This document shows, piece by piece, positions 6,801 through 15,302 of a stretch of DNA of 27,812 nucleotides (the stretch's first letter is position 1; each line of letters opens with the position of its first letter). Made by a program: the position numbers and the translations under genes. The notes under the pieces were generated by a model that was not told the DNA's origin, did no database searches, and saw only the letters and a program-made list of their open reading frames with translations. The DNA is from Bacteroidales bacterium (GTDB lineage: Bacteria > Bacteroidota > Bacteroidia > Bacteroidales > Bacteroidaceae), in contig SFCP01000009.1 of NCBI GenBank assembly GCA_004558535.1, positions 1-27,812 on the forward strand, read 5' to 3'.

Positions 6801-6831
6801 CAAAGATAGTGCAAGGCGAGAGAAGTACAAA
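6801..6831 (-). promoter_or_regulatory. Promoter of ffh
   Basis: A full match to the Bacteroidetes pattern on the minus strand: TTTG (6828-6831), a 19-bp spacer, and TATCTTTG (6801-6808). The -33 TTTG is part of the left arm of the hairpin in the dispersed repeat at 6811, so the repeat contributes to the promoter. Confidence 0.8.
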
Positions 6832-6893
6832 GCCAAAGACGCAGTTTTTGAGCTTTGTACTGCCGAGCCACAGCCTATCTTATCTAAAGATAG
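6811..6893 (+). repeat. Dispersed hairpin repeat (ffh-lysA gap)
   Basis: On the plus strand GCAAGGCGAGAG (6811-6822) is followed by a perfect 9-bp inverted repeat, AGTACAAAG (6824-6832) with CTTTGTACT (6853-6861), then GCCGAGCCACAGCC (6862-6875). The flanks match the copies near 1.9, 18.3 and 21.1 kb. The hairpin is longer here, with a 20-nt loop. A second small stem, CTATCTT (6875-6881) with AAGATAG (6887-6893), follows and may help end lysA transcription. Confidence 0.75.
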
Positions 6894-6914
6894 CGCCGCC
6901 TATTTATACATACG

Positions 6915-8105
6915 TCAGGAAAGTTCGTCCGAGGTATGCACCTGCGGCAGTGCCCTGCAGTTATAGGTAGATGCCATGACTTCTCCGTAGGCGCCTGCGG
7001 AATGGAGGGCGATAAGGTCGCCGCGTTGGCTCGGCGGCAGCGGAATATCGGTGGCAAAGACATCGCTGCTCTCGCAGATAGGTCCGACAACGTCATAAGT
7101 CACCCGGCGGTCCGTGTCGGTCTCTCCCTCCCCCGCGGAAGCGGTAAGGTTGGTAATGACATGGTGCGCGCCGTACATGGCAGGACGAATCAAGTCTGTA
7201 AATCCGGCGTCCAATATGAGAAACTGCTTGGTAGCACCCTGCTTCACATAGAGCACACGGGATATGAGGTGGCCGCACTGTCCGACGACAGACCTGCCGG
7301 GCTCGAAATGCAGCTGCTGACCGGGGCGCAACTTCAAATGACGCAGAAAGCTGTCAAAGTATTCTGCAAAACTTGGCACGGGATTTTCAAGCGGCGCTTC
7401 GTAATCGATACCGAGGCCGCCCCCTACATTGATATGGGTGAGGTGGATATCGGCAGCATCGAGGGCGTCCTGCAATTCATTGATACGTTCGGCCAAGGCA
7501 GGGAAGCAGTCCAAGTCCAAAATCTGAGAGCCGATATGAAAATGTAGTCCTATGCAATCCACACAGGGCAGTTCCGCAGCATGGCGAATGGTGGGAATCA
7601 TGTCCTCCATCGCTATACCGAATTTGTTTTCGGCCATTCCGGTGGTAATCTTCTTGTGCGTGTGTGCATCGACATTGGGGTTGATGCGCAGCGCCACGCG
7701 GGCTTTGTGTCCCATCTCGGCTGCCAAGTGGTTGATATTGTCCAGCTCGGGCATGCTCTCCACATTGAAACAGAAAATGTCGTGCTCCAGAGCGGTACGG
7801 ATTTCCCAGTCGCTTTTCCCCACGCCGGCAAAGACGATTTTTCCGGCAGGGAAACCGGCATCAATAGCTGCCCGAATTTCCCCACCGCTCACGCAGTCTG
7901 CGCCCAGTCCGGCTGCGGCGATGGCAGCCAGCAGTTTGGGATTGGCATTGGCCTTGACGGCGTAATGTACATGCAAGTTCTCGGTATTCGAACAGGCTCG
8001 CTGAATTTCGCGAAGCGTGGTTCGCAGCAGCTCCATATCGTAATAATAAAACGGGGTCTGCCACGCTTGAAAGCTTTCCGTAGGAAGGTGGTGCCGGAGT
8101 GTCAT
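6915..8105 (-). CDS. lysA: Diaminopimelate decarboxylase LysA
   Basis: A 396-residue PLP enzyme of the alanine-racemase-fold group that converts meso-diaminopimelate to lysine and CO2. The PLP lysine is Lys51 in HYAVKANANPKLL. Further marks are GADCVSGGEI, LHFHIGSQI, the glycine-rich VGGGLGIDYE, the phosphate-binding HFEPGRSVVG, CESSDVF with the active-site Cys, and SAGAYGEVMASTYN near the end. It is about 20 residues shorter than many homologues but complete. It follows lysC on the same strand after 181 bp that contain a hairpin, so the two lysine genes are neighbours but may not always be co-transcribed. Confidence 0.96.
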   Translation of the reverse strand: MTLRHHLPTESFQAWQTPFYYYDMELLRTTLREIQRACSNTENLHVHYAVKANANPKLLAAIAAAGLGADCVSGGEIRAAIDAGFPAGKIVFAGVGKSDWEIRTALEHDIFCFNVESMPELDNINHLAAEMGHKARVALRINPNVDAHTHKKITTGMAENKFGIAMEDMIPTIRHAAELPCVDCIGLHFHIGSQILDLDCFPALAERINELQDALDAADIHLTHINVGGGLGIDYEAPLENPVPSFAEYFDSFLRHLKLRPGQQLHFEPGRSVVGQCGHLISRVLYVKQGATKQFLILDAGFTDLIRPAMYGAHHVITNLTASAGEGETDTDRRVTYDVVGPICESSDVFATDIPLPPSQRGDLIALHSAGAYGEVMASTYNCRALPQVHTSDELS

Positions 8106-8223
8106 GGTTTTTCTATTTTCGTTTAGTATTTGTCTGTTGGTTCGTCCGCTCCACAGCCATAAGCTTTTGGAGCGGTTGCCGATTCCTGTGTAATTCGGCT
8201 TGCTGTCTGTTTATAGGAAACGA

Positions 8224-8257
8224 GGCGGGAACACGGCCGGTCGGCAATGTTCCCGCC
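8224..8257 (-). terminator. Hairpin between lysC and lysA
   Basis: A perfect 10-bp inverted repeat, GGCGGGAACA (8224-8233) with TGTTCCCGCC (8248-8257), lies 30 bp after the lysC stop. The T run after it on the minus strand is poor (CGTTTCC), so it may be a weak terminator or an RNA-stabilising stem. Confidence 0.55.
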
Positions 8258-8286
8258 CCGTGTATGTACTACGCTTTCGGTGGGCG

Positions 8287-9609
8287 TCAGTTCGGATTGT
8301 TGAAAAGTTTGTCACTCAGAGCCTGCAGTGCCGCCTTCTTGTCCTCCTCGCGCACAAGGAATGAGATGTTGTGGTTGCTTCCTCCATAAGAAATCATGCG
8401 TACGGGTATTTGCGACAAGGCATCGGTGACAAGTGTCTCGTAGCCTACGTTGCCCCACTTCAAGTCTCCCACCACACAGATGATGCACATATTTTTGTCT
8501 ACCTCCACGGTGCCGTATTTTTTCAACTCCTCGAGGATGGGCACGATGCGGCTGCTGTTGTCAATGCTCAGCGAAACGCCCACTTCGGAGGTTGTCACCA
8601 TGTCGATGCTCGTGTGATAGGTCTCGAAGATCTCAAACACTTTCCGGAGAAAGCCTGTGGCGAGGAGCATCCGGCTCGACACAATCTTGATGGCGGTGAT
8701 ATTGTCTTTAGCGGCGACGGCCTTGATGCTACCCTCCTGCATGTCGTTGTTGATGAGGGTGCCGGGCGCCGAGGGGTCCATCGTGTTGAGCAATCGCACG
8801 GGCACCCCGGCATAGCGGGCGGGCTGTATACAGGTGGGGTGCAGGATTTTAGCGCCGAAGTAAGCCAATTCGGCAGCTTCCTCGAAGTTGAGCTGGCGTA
8901 CGGGAGCGGTATTGTCTACGATGCGCGGGTCGTTGTTGTGCATGCCGTCGATGTCGGTCCAAATCTGGATTTCCTCGGCACGCAGTGCGGAACCGATGAG
9001 GCAGGCAGTATAGTCTGACCCGCCACGCTGCAGATTGTCGATCAATCCCTGCCGGTTCTTGCAGATAAATCCCTGCGTGATGTAGAGGTCGTAATCAGAA
9101 TGTGCCTGCAACAGGGCACCCAATTGGCGGTTGATATAGGGCGTATCAGGCTCGCCGTTCTCGTCGATACGCATATAGTCGAGGGCGGGCAGCAGGAACA
9201 CCTTGACGCCTTGGCTGCGCAGGTAGTTGGTAACCATATTCGTACTCATCAACTCGCCTTGGGCCAGAATGGCTTTTTCGTCACTCTCGCTGAATTCTGT
9301 TCCCGAGAAAGAGTGCAGGTAGATGAATATGCTCTCCAGCAGTTGTCGCGTCGTTTCCTTGATTTCTTCTGAAGTATAAAGTTCCTCGACATGCTCCATG
9401 TACTTCCGCCGCAACCGGTTGATGACATTGTTGGCCGCCTCTGCATTTTTCTTTTTGAAATAATCGGCAATTTCCACCAGGGCGTTGGTAGTGCCCGACA
9501 TGGCCGAAAGGACCACAATTTTACGCTCGCCATCGGTGATAAGCCGGGCTACGTCCTTCATGCGTTGCGGCGTGCCCACGGAGGTGCCGCCGAATTTTAA
9601 TATTTTCAT
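8287..9609 (-). CDS. lysC: Aspartate kinase (monofunctional)
   Basis: A 440-residue aspartokinase, the first step from aspartate to lysine, diaminopimelate, threonine and methionine. The kinase domain begins with MKILKFGGTSVG and contains VVLSAMSGTTNAL, GELMSTNMV, the substrate-binding RGGSDYTA, and IWTDIDGMHNNDPR. Two ACT domains follow from about residue 300 (AIKIVSSRM...EVGVSLSID and MCIICVVGDLKWGN), suggesting feedback control. There is no fused homoserine dehydrogenase. It sits upstream of lysA, which suggests a lysine-branch isozyme. A -7 box overlapping the ftsE stop lies 69 bp upstream. Confidence 0.95.
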   Translation of the reverse strand: MKILKFGGTSVGTPQRMKDVARLITDGERKIVVLSAMSGTTNALVEIADYFKKKNAEAANNVINRLRRKYMEHVEELYTSEEIKETTRQLLESIFIYLHSFSGTEFSESDEKAILAQGELMSTNMVTNYLRSQGVKVFLLPALDYMRIDENGEPDTPYINRQLGALLQAHSDYDLYITQGFICKNRQGLIDNLQRGGSDYTACLIGSALRAEEIQIWTDIDGMHNNDPRIVDNTAPVRQLNFEEAAELAYFGAKILHPTCIQPARYAGVPVRLLNTMDPSAPGTLINNDMQEGSIKAVAAKDNITAIKIVSSRMLLATGFLRKVFEIFETYHTSIDMVTTSEVGVSLSIDNSSRIVPILEELKKYGTVEVDKNMCIICVVGDLKWGNVGYETLVTDALSQIPVRMISYGGSNHNISFLVREEDKKAALQALSDKLFNNPN

Positions 9610-9677
9610 AAGGGGATGATGATATTTAGGAAGAGCTTATTTTTTATAGAATGAGGACTTCTGCGGCCGGGGGCCGG

Positions 9678-9685
9678 CAAAGTTA
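9678..9685 (-). promoter_or_regulatory. Likely -7 box of lysC, sharing bases with the ftsE stop codon
   Basis: TAACTTTG on the minus strand matches TAnnTTTG. Its first three bases are the TAA stop codon of ftsE (9683-9685). No good -33 box is found about 20 bp upstream, inside ftsE, so the call rests on the -7 box and position. Confidence 0.45.
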
Positions 9686-10381
9686 CGCTTCCTCCATAAA
9701 GACGGGCGTATTGTATTCCGCCGTTACTTCTGTCACGCGGCCATCTTCCAAGCGGTAGACGATGCCCGGATAGTTCTGCAACAGGTTGAGGTTGTGCGTA
9801 ATCATCACGACGGCAGTCCCCTGCTCGCAAAACGAACGCAGCAATTCGATGATTTGTTTGCCGGTTTCGATGTCGAGGTTGCCTGTAGGCTCATCGGCCA
9901 GAATGATGCGGGGATGATTGAGCAGGGCCCGTGCGATGGCCACGCGCTGCTGCTCACCACCGGAAAGTTCATGGGGGAAGGCTGTCAGTTTGTCCTCGAG
10001 GCCCACTTCCTGCAGCACTTGTCGGATGCGCTCCTCGCGCTCTGCCCTGCGCCTCCAGCCTGTAGCACGGAGCACGAAGTGCAGATTTTCGTCTACGGTA
10101 CGGTCTGTCAGCAACTGAAAGTCCTGAAATACAATGCCCAAGTTTCGCCGCAGCTGCGGGATGTGCTTGCGTTTCAGGCTGCACAGGTCGTACGAGAGGA
10201 TTTCTGCCTTTTCGGCTTCGATGGGCAGCTCGCCGTAGAGCGTCTTGAGCAGGGAGGATTTTCCGGAACCTACTTTGCCAATGATATAGACAAATTCGCT
10301 TTCGTCTACCTGGAAGTCTACTTGTTCAAGCAACGTCCTTTCGGGCAGTGCGATGCGTGCATTACTTAGGTGAATGAGCAT
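9683..10381 (-). CDS. ftsE: Cell-division ABC transporter ATPase FtsE
   Basis: A 232-residue ABC ATPase. Walker A is IGKVGSGKSSLL, the Q-loop FQDFQLL, the signature LSGGEQQRVAIARAL, Walker B RIILADEPTGNLD, and the switch His lies in MITHNL. TGNLDIETGKQI and the compact size fit FtsE, which with FtsX regulates peptidoglycan hydrolases at the division site. No ftsX is present in the window. FtsE is hard to separate from LolD/MacB-type ATPases by sequence alone, so the specific name is an inference. It lies 44 bp after lepA and is probably co-transcribed with it. Confidence 0.82.
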   Translation of the reverse strand: MLIHLSNARIALPERTLLEQVDFQVDESEFVYIIGKVGSGKSSLLKTLYGELPIEAEKAEILSYDLCSLKRKHIPQLRRNLGIVFQDFQLLTDRTVDENLHFVLRATGWRRRAEREERIRQVLQEVGLEDKLTAFPHELSGGEQQRVAIARALLNHPRIILADEPTGNLDIETGKQIIELLRSFCEQGTAVVMITHNLNLLQNYPGIVYRLEDGRVTEVTAEYNTPVFMEEA

Positions 10382-10425
10382 GGGGATATGGGGGTAAGGA
10401 TTTTCTACGAACGTGGATGAGCGGA

Positions 10426-12207
10426 CTAATCCAGCTTGAGGACGGCAAGGAATGCCTTTTGCGGCACCTGCACATTGCCGATTTCCTTCATGCGCTTCTT
10501 GCCGCGTTTTTGTTTCTCCAGGAGTTTTCGTTTACGACTGATATCGCCGCCATAGCATTTGGCCGTCACGTCCTTGCGCACCTGTTTCACGGTTTCGCGT
10601 GCGATGATTTTGGCCCCGATGGCTGCTTGTATGGCGATATCAAATTGCTGACGAGGCAACAGTTCCTTGAGTTTCTCACACATTCTCCGTCCGAAATACA
10701 CGGAGTTGTCTACGTGCGTGAGGGTAGAGAGGGCATCGACCGGCTCTCCGTTGAGCAGGATGTCGAGCTTGACCAATTTCGAGGGGCGGAATTCTATCGG
10801 GTGATAGTCAAACGAGGCATAGCCTTTCGAGATGGACTTCAATTTGTCGTAGAAGTCGATGACGATTTCTGCCAAGGGCATGTCGTAATACAGTTCCACA
10901 CGGTCGCCCGACACGTATTCCTGTTTGACCAGTTCGCCACGCTTGCCCAGGCAAAGGGTCATGATGTTGCCGATATAGTCTGTGCGGGTGATAATCGAGG
11001 CACGGATATAGGGCTCCTCAATACGGTCTATCTCGGTAGCATCAGGCATTCCGGCGGGATTGTGCACCTCGCGCAGGGTGCCGTGCTTGTCAAAGACGTG
11101 ATAGCTCACGTTGGGCACCGTGGTGATAACGTTCATATTGAACTCGCGGTCCAGACGTTCCTGCACAATCTCCATGTGGAGCAGGCCCAAGAAGCCACAG
11201 CGGAAACCGAAGCCCAAGGCCACGGAGGATTCCGGCTGAAAGGTGAGCGATGCATCGTTAAGCTGCAGCTTTTCCAAGCTGGCGCGCAACTGTTCGAAGT
11301 CCTCGGTCTCGATGGGATAGACGCCGGCAAAGACCATGGGCTTCACCTCCTCAAACCCCTCGATGGCTTTGTCGCAGGGGGCGGCCACTGCGGTAATCGT
11401 GTCGCCCACTTTCACTTCGGTGGCCGTCTTTATGCCGCTGACGATGTAGCCCACATCGCCGCAGTGCAGGGACTTCCGCGGCGCAAGGTCCATCTTGAGC
11501 ACACCTACCTCGTCGGCATTGTATTTCTTTTTCGTATTGACGAAGAGCACCTGTTCGCCCTGTCGGATGGAGCCGTTCACGATTTTGAAATAAGCGATAA
11601 TTCCGCGGAAGGAATTAAACACGCTGTCGAAAATCAAGGCTTGCAGGGGTGCGTTCTCATCACCCTTTGGCGCGGGGATGCGCTCCACGACGGCCTGCAG
11701 GATTTCATCAACTCCCTCGCCAGTCTTGCCGGAGGCCCGGATGATTTCTTCGCGCTTGCACCCCAGCAGTTCGATGATTTCGTCCTCGACTTCCTCGGGC
11801 ATGGCGTTGGGCATATCGCATTTGTTGAGCACGGGGATGATTTCCAGGTTGTGCTCGATGGCCATGTAGAGGTTCGAGATGGTCTGTGCCTGCACGCCCT
11901 GTGTGGAGTCCACCACCAGCAGGCAACCCTCGCAGGCTGCGATGCTTCGCGACACCTCGTAGGCGAAGTCCACGTGTCCCGGCGTGTCGATTAGGTTCAG
12001 CACATAGTCCTGTCCGTCCAAGTGATAATCCATTTGGATGGCATGACTCTTGATGGTGATGCCTCGTTCCCGCTCCAAATCCATATCATCGAGCATTTGT
12101 CCCTCGGTCACGCGGATGGTCTGCGTCCTTTCGAGCAGGCGGTCTGCCAATGTGCTTTTACCATGGTCGATGTGGGCGATGATGCAAAAGTTTCTGATGT
12201 GGTTCAT
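10426..12207 (-). CDS. lepA: Elongation factor 4 (LepA)
   Basis: A 593-residue translational GTPase. G1 is AHIDHGKST, followed by RERGITIKS (switch I), DTPGHVDF (G3) and NKCDMPNA (G4). The C-terminal half has the LepA-specific domains, with FGFRCGFLGLLHMEI and the lysine/arginine-rich end (KRKLLEKQKRGKKRMKEIGNVQVPQKAFLAVL). Family knowledge: it acts on stalled or mis-positioned ribosomes and affects initiation. Length and start are standard. The 115-bp upstream gap has G-rich repeats on the plus strand and no clear -33/-7 pair. Confidence 0.98.
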   Translation of the reverse strand: MNHIRNFCIIAHIDHGKSTLADRLLERTQTIRVTEGQMLDDMDLERERGITIKSHAIQMDYHLDGQDYVLNLIDTPGHVDFAYEVSRSIAACEGCLLVVDSTQGVQAQTISNLYMAIEHNLEIIPVLNKCDMPNAMPEEVEDEIIELLGCKREEIIRASGKTGEGVDEILQAVVERIPAPKGDENAPLQALIFDSVFNSFRGIIAYFKIVNGSIRQGEQVLFVNTKKKYNADEVGVLKMDLAPRKSLHCGDVGYIVSGIKTATEVKVGDTITAVAAPCDKAIEGFEEVKPMVFAGVYPIETEDFEQLRASLEKLQLNDASLTFQPESSVALGFGFRCGFLGLLHMEIVQERLDREFNMNVITTVPNVSYHVFDKHGTLREVHNPAGMPDATEIDRIEEPYIRASIITRTDYIGNIMTLCLGKRGELVKQEYVSGDRVELYYDMPLAEIVIDFYDKLKSISKGYASFDYHPIEFRPSKLVKLDILLNGEPVDALSTLTHVDNSVYFGRRMCEKLKELLPRQQFDIAIQAAIGAKIIARETVKQVRKDVTAKCYGGDISRKRKLLEKQKRGKKRMKEIGNVQVPQKAFLAVLKLD

Positions 12208-12252
12208 ATCGGATCAGTTGGGGAGGGAATACAATATTATATATAGGCTTAT

Positions 12253-12314
12253 GGGGCCGGGGCTTATGGAGTCAGGGCAAAGGGAAAAATAGGGGCCGGG
12301 GCAAAGGGGGCGGG
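12253..12314 (+). other. G-rich repeat with a G-quadruplex-like motif
   Basis: On the plus strand, which is the template strand for the flanking genes, 12292-12314 has G-runs of 4, 4, 5 and 3 separated by 2, 4 and 1 bases. That satisfies the usual G3+N1-7 quadruplex rule. GGGGCCGGGGC occurs twice (12253-12263 and 12292-12302) and GGGCAAAGGG twice, so the tract appears duplicated. It fills most of the gap between rfbC and lepA. Confidence 0.6.
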
Positions 12315-12322
12315 ATTTTTTC

Positions 12323-12880
12323 TTAGAATTTCTCCGCTTCGGCAAAAGAGACGGCGCGGCGCAGGTCCTTCTCGCTCAGCACATAGTGTCCGCTCTGAGG
12401 GGCCGGCCAGGGTATCCGGAGCGTGGGGTCATCAAAGCGTATGCTACACTCCGACTCGGGCGCATAGCGGTTGTCCACCTTGTAACAGAACACGGCTTCC
12501 TCCGTCAGCACCATGAAACCATGGGCAAAGCCCCGAGGGATAAACATCGTGGTACCTTTCTCCGCATCCAGCTCAACCATGGCATACCGACCGAAGGTGG
12601 GAGAATGCTGCCGCAGGTCGACGGCCACGTCGAGGACCTTTCCCCGCAGCGCACGCACCAACTTGGCCTGACTGTCCCCGCCGCGCTGATAGTGCAGACC
12701 GCGCAGGACGTCGCGTACGGACTTGGATTCGTTTTCCTGCACAAAGTCGACGCAATACCCCACCCGGCTCTCGAAGTCGGCCTTGCGCCACGTCTCCATG
12801 AAATAACCGCGGTCGTCGGCCCACTTTTGGGGCTCCATGACCCAAACGTCGGGGATTGCGGGATGCTGTGTATAGTTCAT
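12323..12880 (-). CDS. rfbC: dTDP-4-dehydrorhamnose 3,5-epimerase
   Basis: A 185-residue cupin epimerase that makes dTDP-4-keto-L-rhamnose for surface polysaccharides. Visible are KWADDRGYFMETW, the catalytic-His motif VLRGLHYQ, LVRALRGKVLDVAVDLR, the FIPRGFAHGFMVL strand, and YKVDNRYAPESE with the catalytic Tyr. The start at 12880 gives family length. The longer frame to 13072 overlaps clpC and lacks similarity. The other dTDP-rhamnose genes (rfbA, rfbB, rfbD) are not in the window, so it is a stand-alone copy between clpC and lepA. Confidence 0.95.
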   Translation of the reverse strand: MNYTQHPAIPDVWVMEPQKWADDRGYFMETWRKADFESRVGYCVDFVQENESKSVRDVLRGLHYQRGGDSQAKLVRALRGKVLDVAVDLRQHSPTFGRYAMVELDAEKGTTMFIPRGFAHGFMVLTEEAVFCYKVDNRYAPESECSIRFDDPTLRIPWPAPQSGHYVLSEKDLRRAVSFAEAEKF

Positions 12881-12968
12881 TGTATGCTGTATTTTTTGGT
12901 TCGGGAGCGCGTCTGTCTCCGCCCCGGTCGATACAGGGCCGGCGCACTTCTCCGTTCGTTTCTTCTTT

Positions 12969-15164
12969 TTATTGGTCCGCGGGATGGCCGTTACCAACCT
13001 GCACGGTGAGCGTGTCGCCGCCGACATCCAGACGGATGAGTCCCTCGCCCTCGGGATGGTCCAGCAGGACATCGCACAGGGGGTCCTCGACGTATTCGCG
13101 AATGGCGCGTTTCAGCGAGCGCGCACCATACTTCTTGTCAAATCCGCGCTCCACCAAAAACTGTAGAGCTGCCTCCGTCAGTTCCAACTGCCGGCCGCGC
13201 GCGGCCAGCTCCTGCTGCAACTTGCCCACCTCCAATTTGGCGATGGCCAGAGCATCCGCTTCGCCGAGAGGTTGGAACATGATGATATCGTCCAGACGGT
13301 TGAGAAATTCCGGGGCAAACTGCCGGCTGAGCGCCTTCCGCACCACGGACTCTGTGCGCACGCTGTCCATGCCGCCGGTGTCGAAACCTACGCCCGCTCC
13401 AAACTCGCTGATTTGGCGCGACCCGCTGTTCGACGTCATGACGATGATAGTATGGCGGAAGTCCACCGTTGTGCCGTTGCCGTCGGTCATGCGGCCCTCG
13501 TCCATCACTTGGAGCAGGGTGTTAAACACGTCGGGATGCGCCTTCTCAATCTCGTCAAGCAGCACGACCGAGTAGGGACGCCGCCGCACGCGCTCGGTTA
13601 GCTGGCCGCCCTCGTCGTAGCCCACGTAGCCCGGAGGCGCGCCCATCAGGCGGCTGGTGCTGTACTTCTCGCCGTACTCGCTCATGTCCACACGTATCAG
13701 CGCGTCGGCACTTCCAAACAGGCATTCGGCCAGGCTGCGTACCAAGTGCGTCTTGCCCACACCGGTCGGGCCGACAAACATGAATGTACCGATGGGGCGG
13801 TCGCTGCCACCCAGGGCCACACGGTTGCGAATGATGGCGCGCACCAACTTCCCGATGGCAGCATCCTGCGCCACGACCTTGGCCGTCAGCGCTGCGCGCA
13901 ACCCCCTTAGGCGGTCCGACTCGCTCTGTGCCACACGCCCCACGGGGATGCCCGTCATCAGCGCCACCGTCTCGGCCACGTCATCGGCGTCCACCCGTGT
14001 ACGGTCCGTCTTCAGACTGCGTATCCACTCTCTGTTGCGTTTCTCCAGCTCCTCCGTTTTGAGGCCAATCGTGTCGCGGAGGCGCGCCGCCAATTCGTAA
14101 TCCTGCTTCTTGGCCGCCTCCGTCTTGTGGAATTTCAGCATGTCGATTTCCTTTTCCAGGTCCTCGATATCTGTCGGTACCGCCACCCCCGTCAACCGCT
14201 TCCGGCTGCCGGCTTCGTCGAGGGCATCGAGCGCCTTGTCGGGCAGGACGCGTCCCGTGACGTACCGTTCGGTATAACTGACGCAAGCCTGCAGAGCCTC
14301 AGGAGTGTAGCGCACCATGTGGTGCTCCTCGTAGCGGTCCTTCACCTGCTCCAGGATGCGCAGCGTCTCGGCCGCGGTGGTCGGCTCTACGAGGATCTTC
14401 TGAAACCTGCGCTCCAGGGCACCGTCCTTTTCGATGCTCTTCCGGTATTCGTCCAGCGTCGTCGCCCCCACACACTGCACCTCGCCTCTGGCCAAGGCGG
14501 GCTTCAGCATATTGGCAGCGTCCAGCGAACCGGGTGCGCCGCCCGCCCCCACGATGGTATGTATCTCGTCCACGAAGAGGATGATTTCGCGGTGCGCTCG
14601 CAGCTCGGCAATCAGGCGGCGCAGGCGCTCTTCGAACTGTCCGCGATACTGCGTACCCGCCACGATGGCCGACATATCCAGCGCCACCACCCGCTTGCCC
14701 AGCAGTGCGTGCGGCACCTTGCGTGCAGCGATTTGGGCCGCCAGACCCTCGACCACTGCACTCTTGCCCACACCCGGCTCGCCAATCAAGACGGGGTTAT
14801 TCTTCTTGCGCCGACAAAGTATCTGCGCGATGCGCGCGATTTCCTGCTCACGTCCCACCACGGGGTCCAACGCCCCCTCCTCAGCCAGACGTGTGATGTC
14901 CGTGCCGTAAGTTGTCAGCAAGGGCGTACCGCTTTTTTCGAGCACGTCCTTTTTTCCGTTGGCGCCGCCGCGACCCGCCTGCGCGCCCTCCGCGCCGTCC
15001 TGTCCGCCAAACGCCTCCGGCGTATCGTCCGCAAAGCCGTATTCATCCCGCGGAGAAGCCACGGGGAGAGAAGCCACGGGGAGAGATGCCACGGGGAGAG
15101 GGGTTACGGAGAGGGGGGATGCGGGGGTGATGCCGCTGTATACTTGTTGCGTATTATGTGTCAT
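12969..15164 (-). CDS. clpC: ClpC-type AAA+ unfoldase lacking the Clp N-domain
   Basis: A 731-residue Hsp100 with two AAA+ modules. The first has Walker A GEPGVGKSA (128-136) and Walker B ILFVDEIHT. A UVR-like coiled middle segment follows (DIEDLEKEIDMLKFH...YELAARLRD). The second module has GPTGVGKTHLVRSL and VVLLDEIEKAH. A VGF tripeptide in GAGVGFDTG matches the ClpP-docking loop of ClpC. Family members are usually about 100 residues longer because an N-terminal Clp repeat domain binds adaptors and substrates. Here the first ~75 residues are instead low-complexity, with PVASLPVASLPVASP encoded by a 15-bp tandem repeat. The domain is not in another frame upstream: only 138 bp separate the start from tamL. 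Confidence 0.88.
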   Translation of the reverse strand: MTHNTQQVYSGITPASPLSVTPLPVASLPVASLPVASPRDEYGFADDTPEAFGGQDGAEGAQAGRGGANGKKDVLEKSGTPLLTTYGTDITRLAEEGALDPVVGREQEIARIAQILCRRKKNNPVLIGEPGVGKSAVVEGLAAQIAARKVPHALLGKRVVALDMSAIVAGTQYRGQFEERLRRLIAELRAHREIILFVDEIHTIVGAGGAPGSLDAANMLKPALARGEVQCVGATTLDEYRKSIEKDGALERRFQKILVEPTTAAETLRILEQVKDRYEEHHMVRYTPEALQACVSYTERYVTGRVLPDKALDALDEAGSRKRLTGVAVPTDIEDLEKEIDMLKFHKTEAAKKQDYELAARLRDTIGLKTEELEKRNREWIRSLKTDRTRVDADDVAETVALMTGIPVGRVAQSESDRLRGLRAALTAKVVAQDAAIGKLVRAIIRNRVALGGSDRPIGTFMFVGPTGVGKTHLVRSLAECLFGSADALIRVDMSEYGEKYSTSRLMGAPPGYVGYDEGGQLTERVRRRPYSVVLLDEIEKAHPDVFNTLLQVMDEGRMTDGNGTTVDFRHTIIVMTSNSGSRQISEFGAGVGFDTGGMDSVRTESVVRKALSRQFAPEFLNRLDDIIMFQPLGEADALAIAKLEVGKLQQELAARGRQLELTEAALQFLVERGFDKKYGARSLKRAIREYVEDPLCDVLLDHPEGEGLIRLDVGGDTLTVQVGNGHPADQ
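15055..15114 (-). repeat. 15-bp tandem repeat in the clpC 5' end
   Basis: The plus-strand unit GAAGCCACGGGGAGA occurs at 15055-15069 and 15070-15084, then as GATGCCACGGGGAGA at 15085-15099 and a degenerate fourth unit. It is in frame and codes the PVASL repeats of ClpC. A unit of 15 bp lets copy number change without frameshift. Confidence 0.85.
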
Positions 15165-15193
15165 ACTTGTAGATATTCTATCGTTTCGGCTTG

Positions 15194-15201
15194 CAAAATT
15201 A
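15194..15201 (-). promoter_or_regulatory. Likely -7 box of clpC
   Basis: TAATTTTG on the minus strand matches TAnnTTTG, 29 bp upstream of the clpC ATG. No convincing -33 box is seen. Confidence 0.45.
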
Positions 15202-15302
15202 ATGAAAATCCATGGGATTTCGCGACCATGTGCTTGATTTTCTATTATTATAAGTGGCGGTCCATCGCCCTTGGCGCCCTCTCTGCGCCCTGCGCCCTCC
15301 TC

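Noticed and set aside
8106..8286. Small gene between lysA and lysC
   Set aside because: Only a hairpin is seen; the plus-strand frame there continues antisense into lysC and has no features.
10417..11994. 525-codon plus-strand open frame opposite lepA
   Set aside because: It lies entirely antisense to a complete LepA with every GTPase motif intact.
12881..13072. N-terminal extension of rfbC
   Set aside because: It overlaps the clpC end in another frame and the start at 12880 gives full family length.
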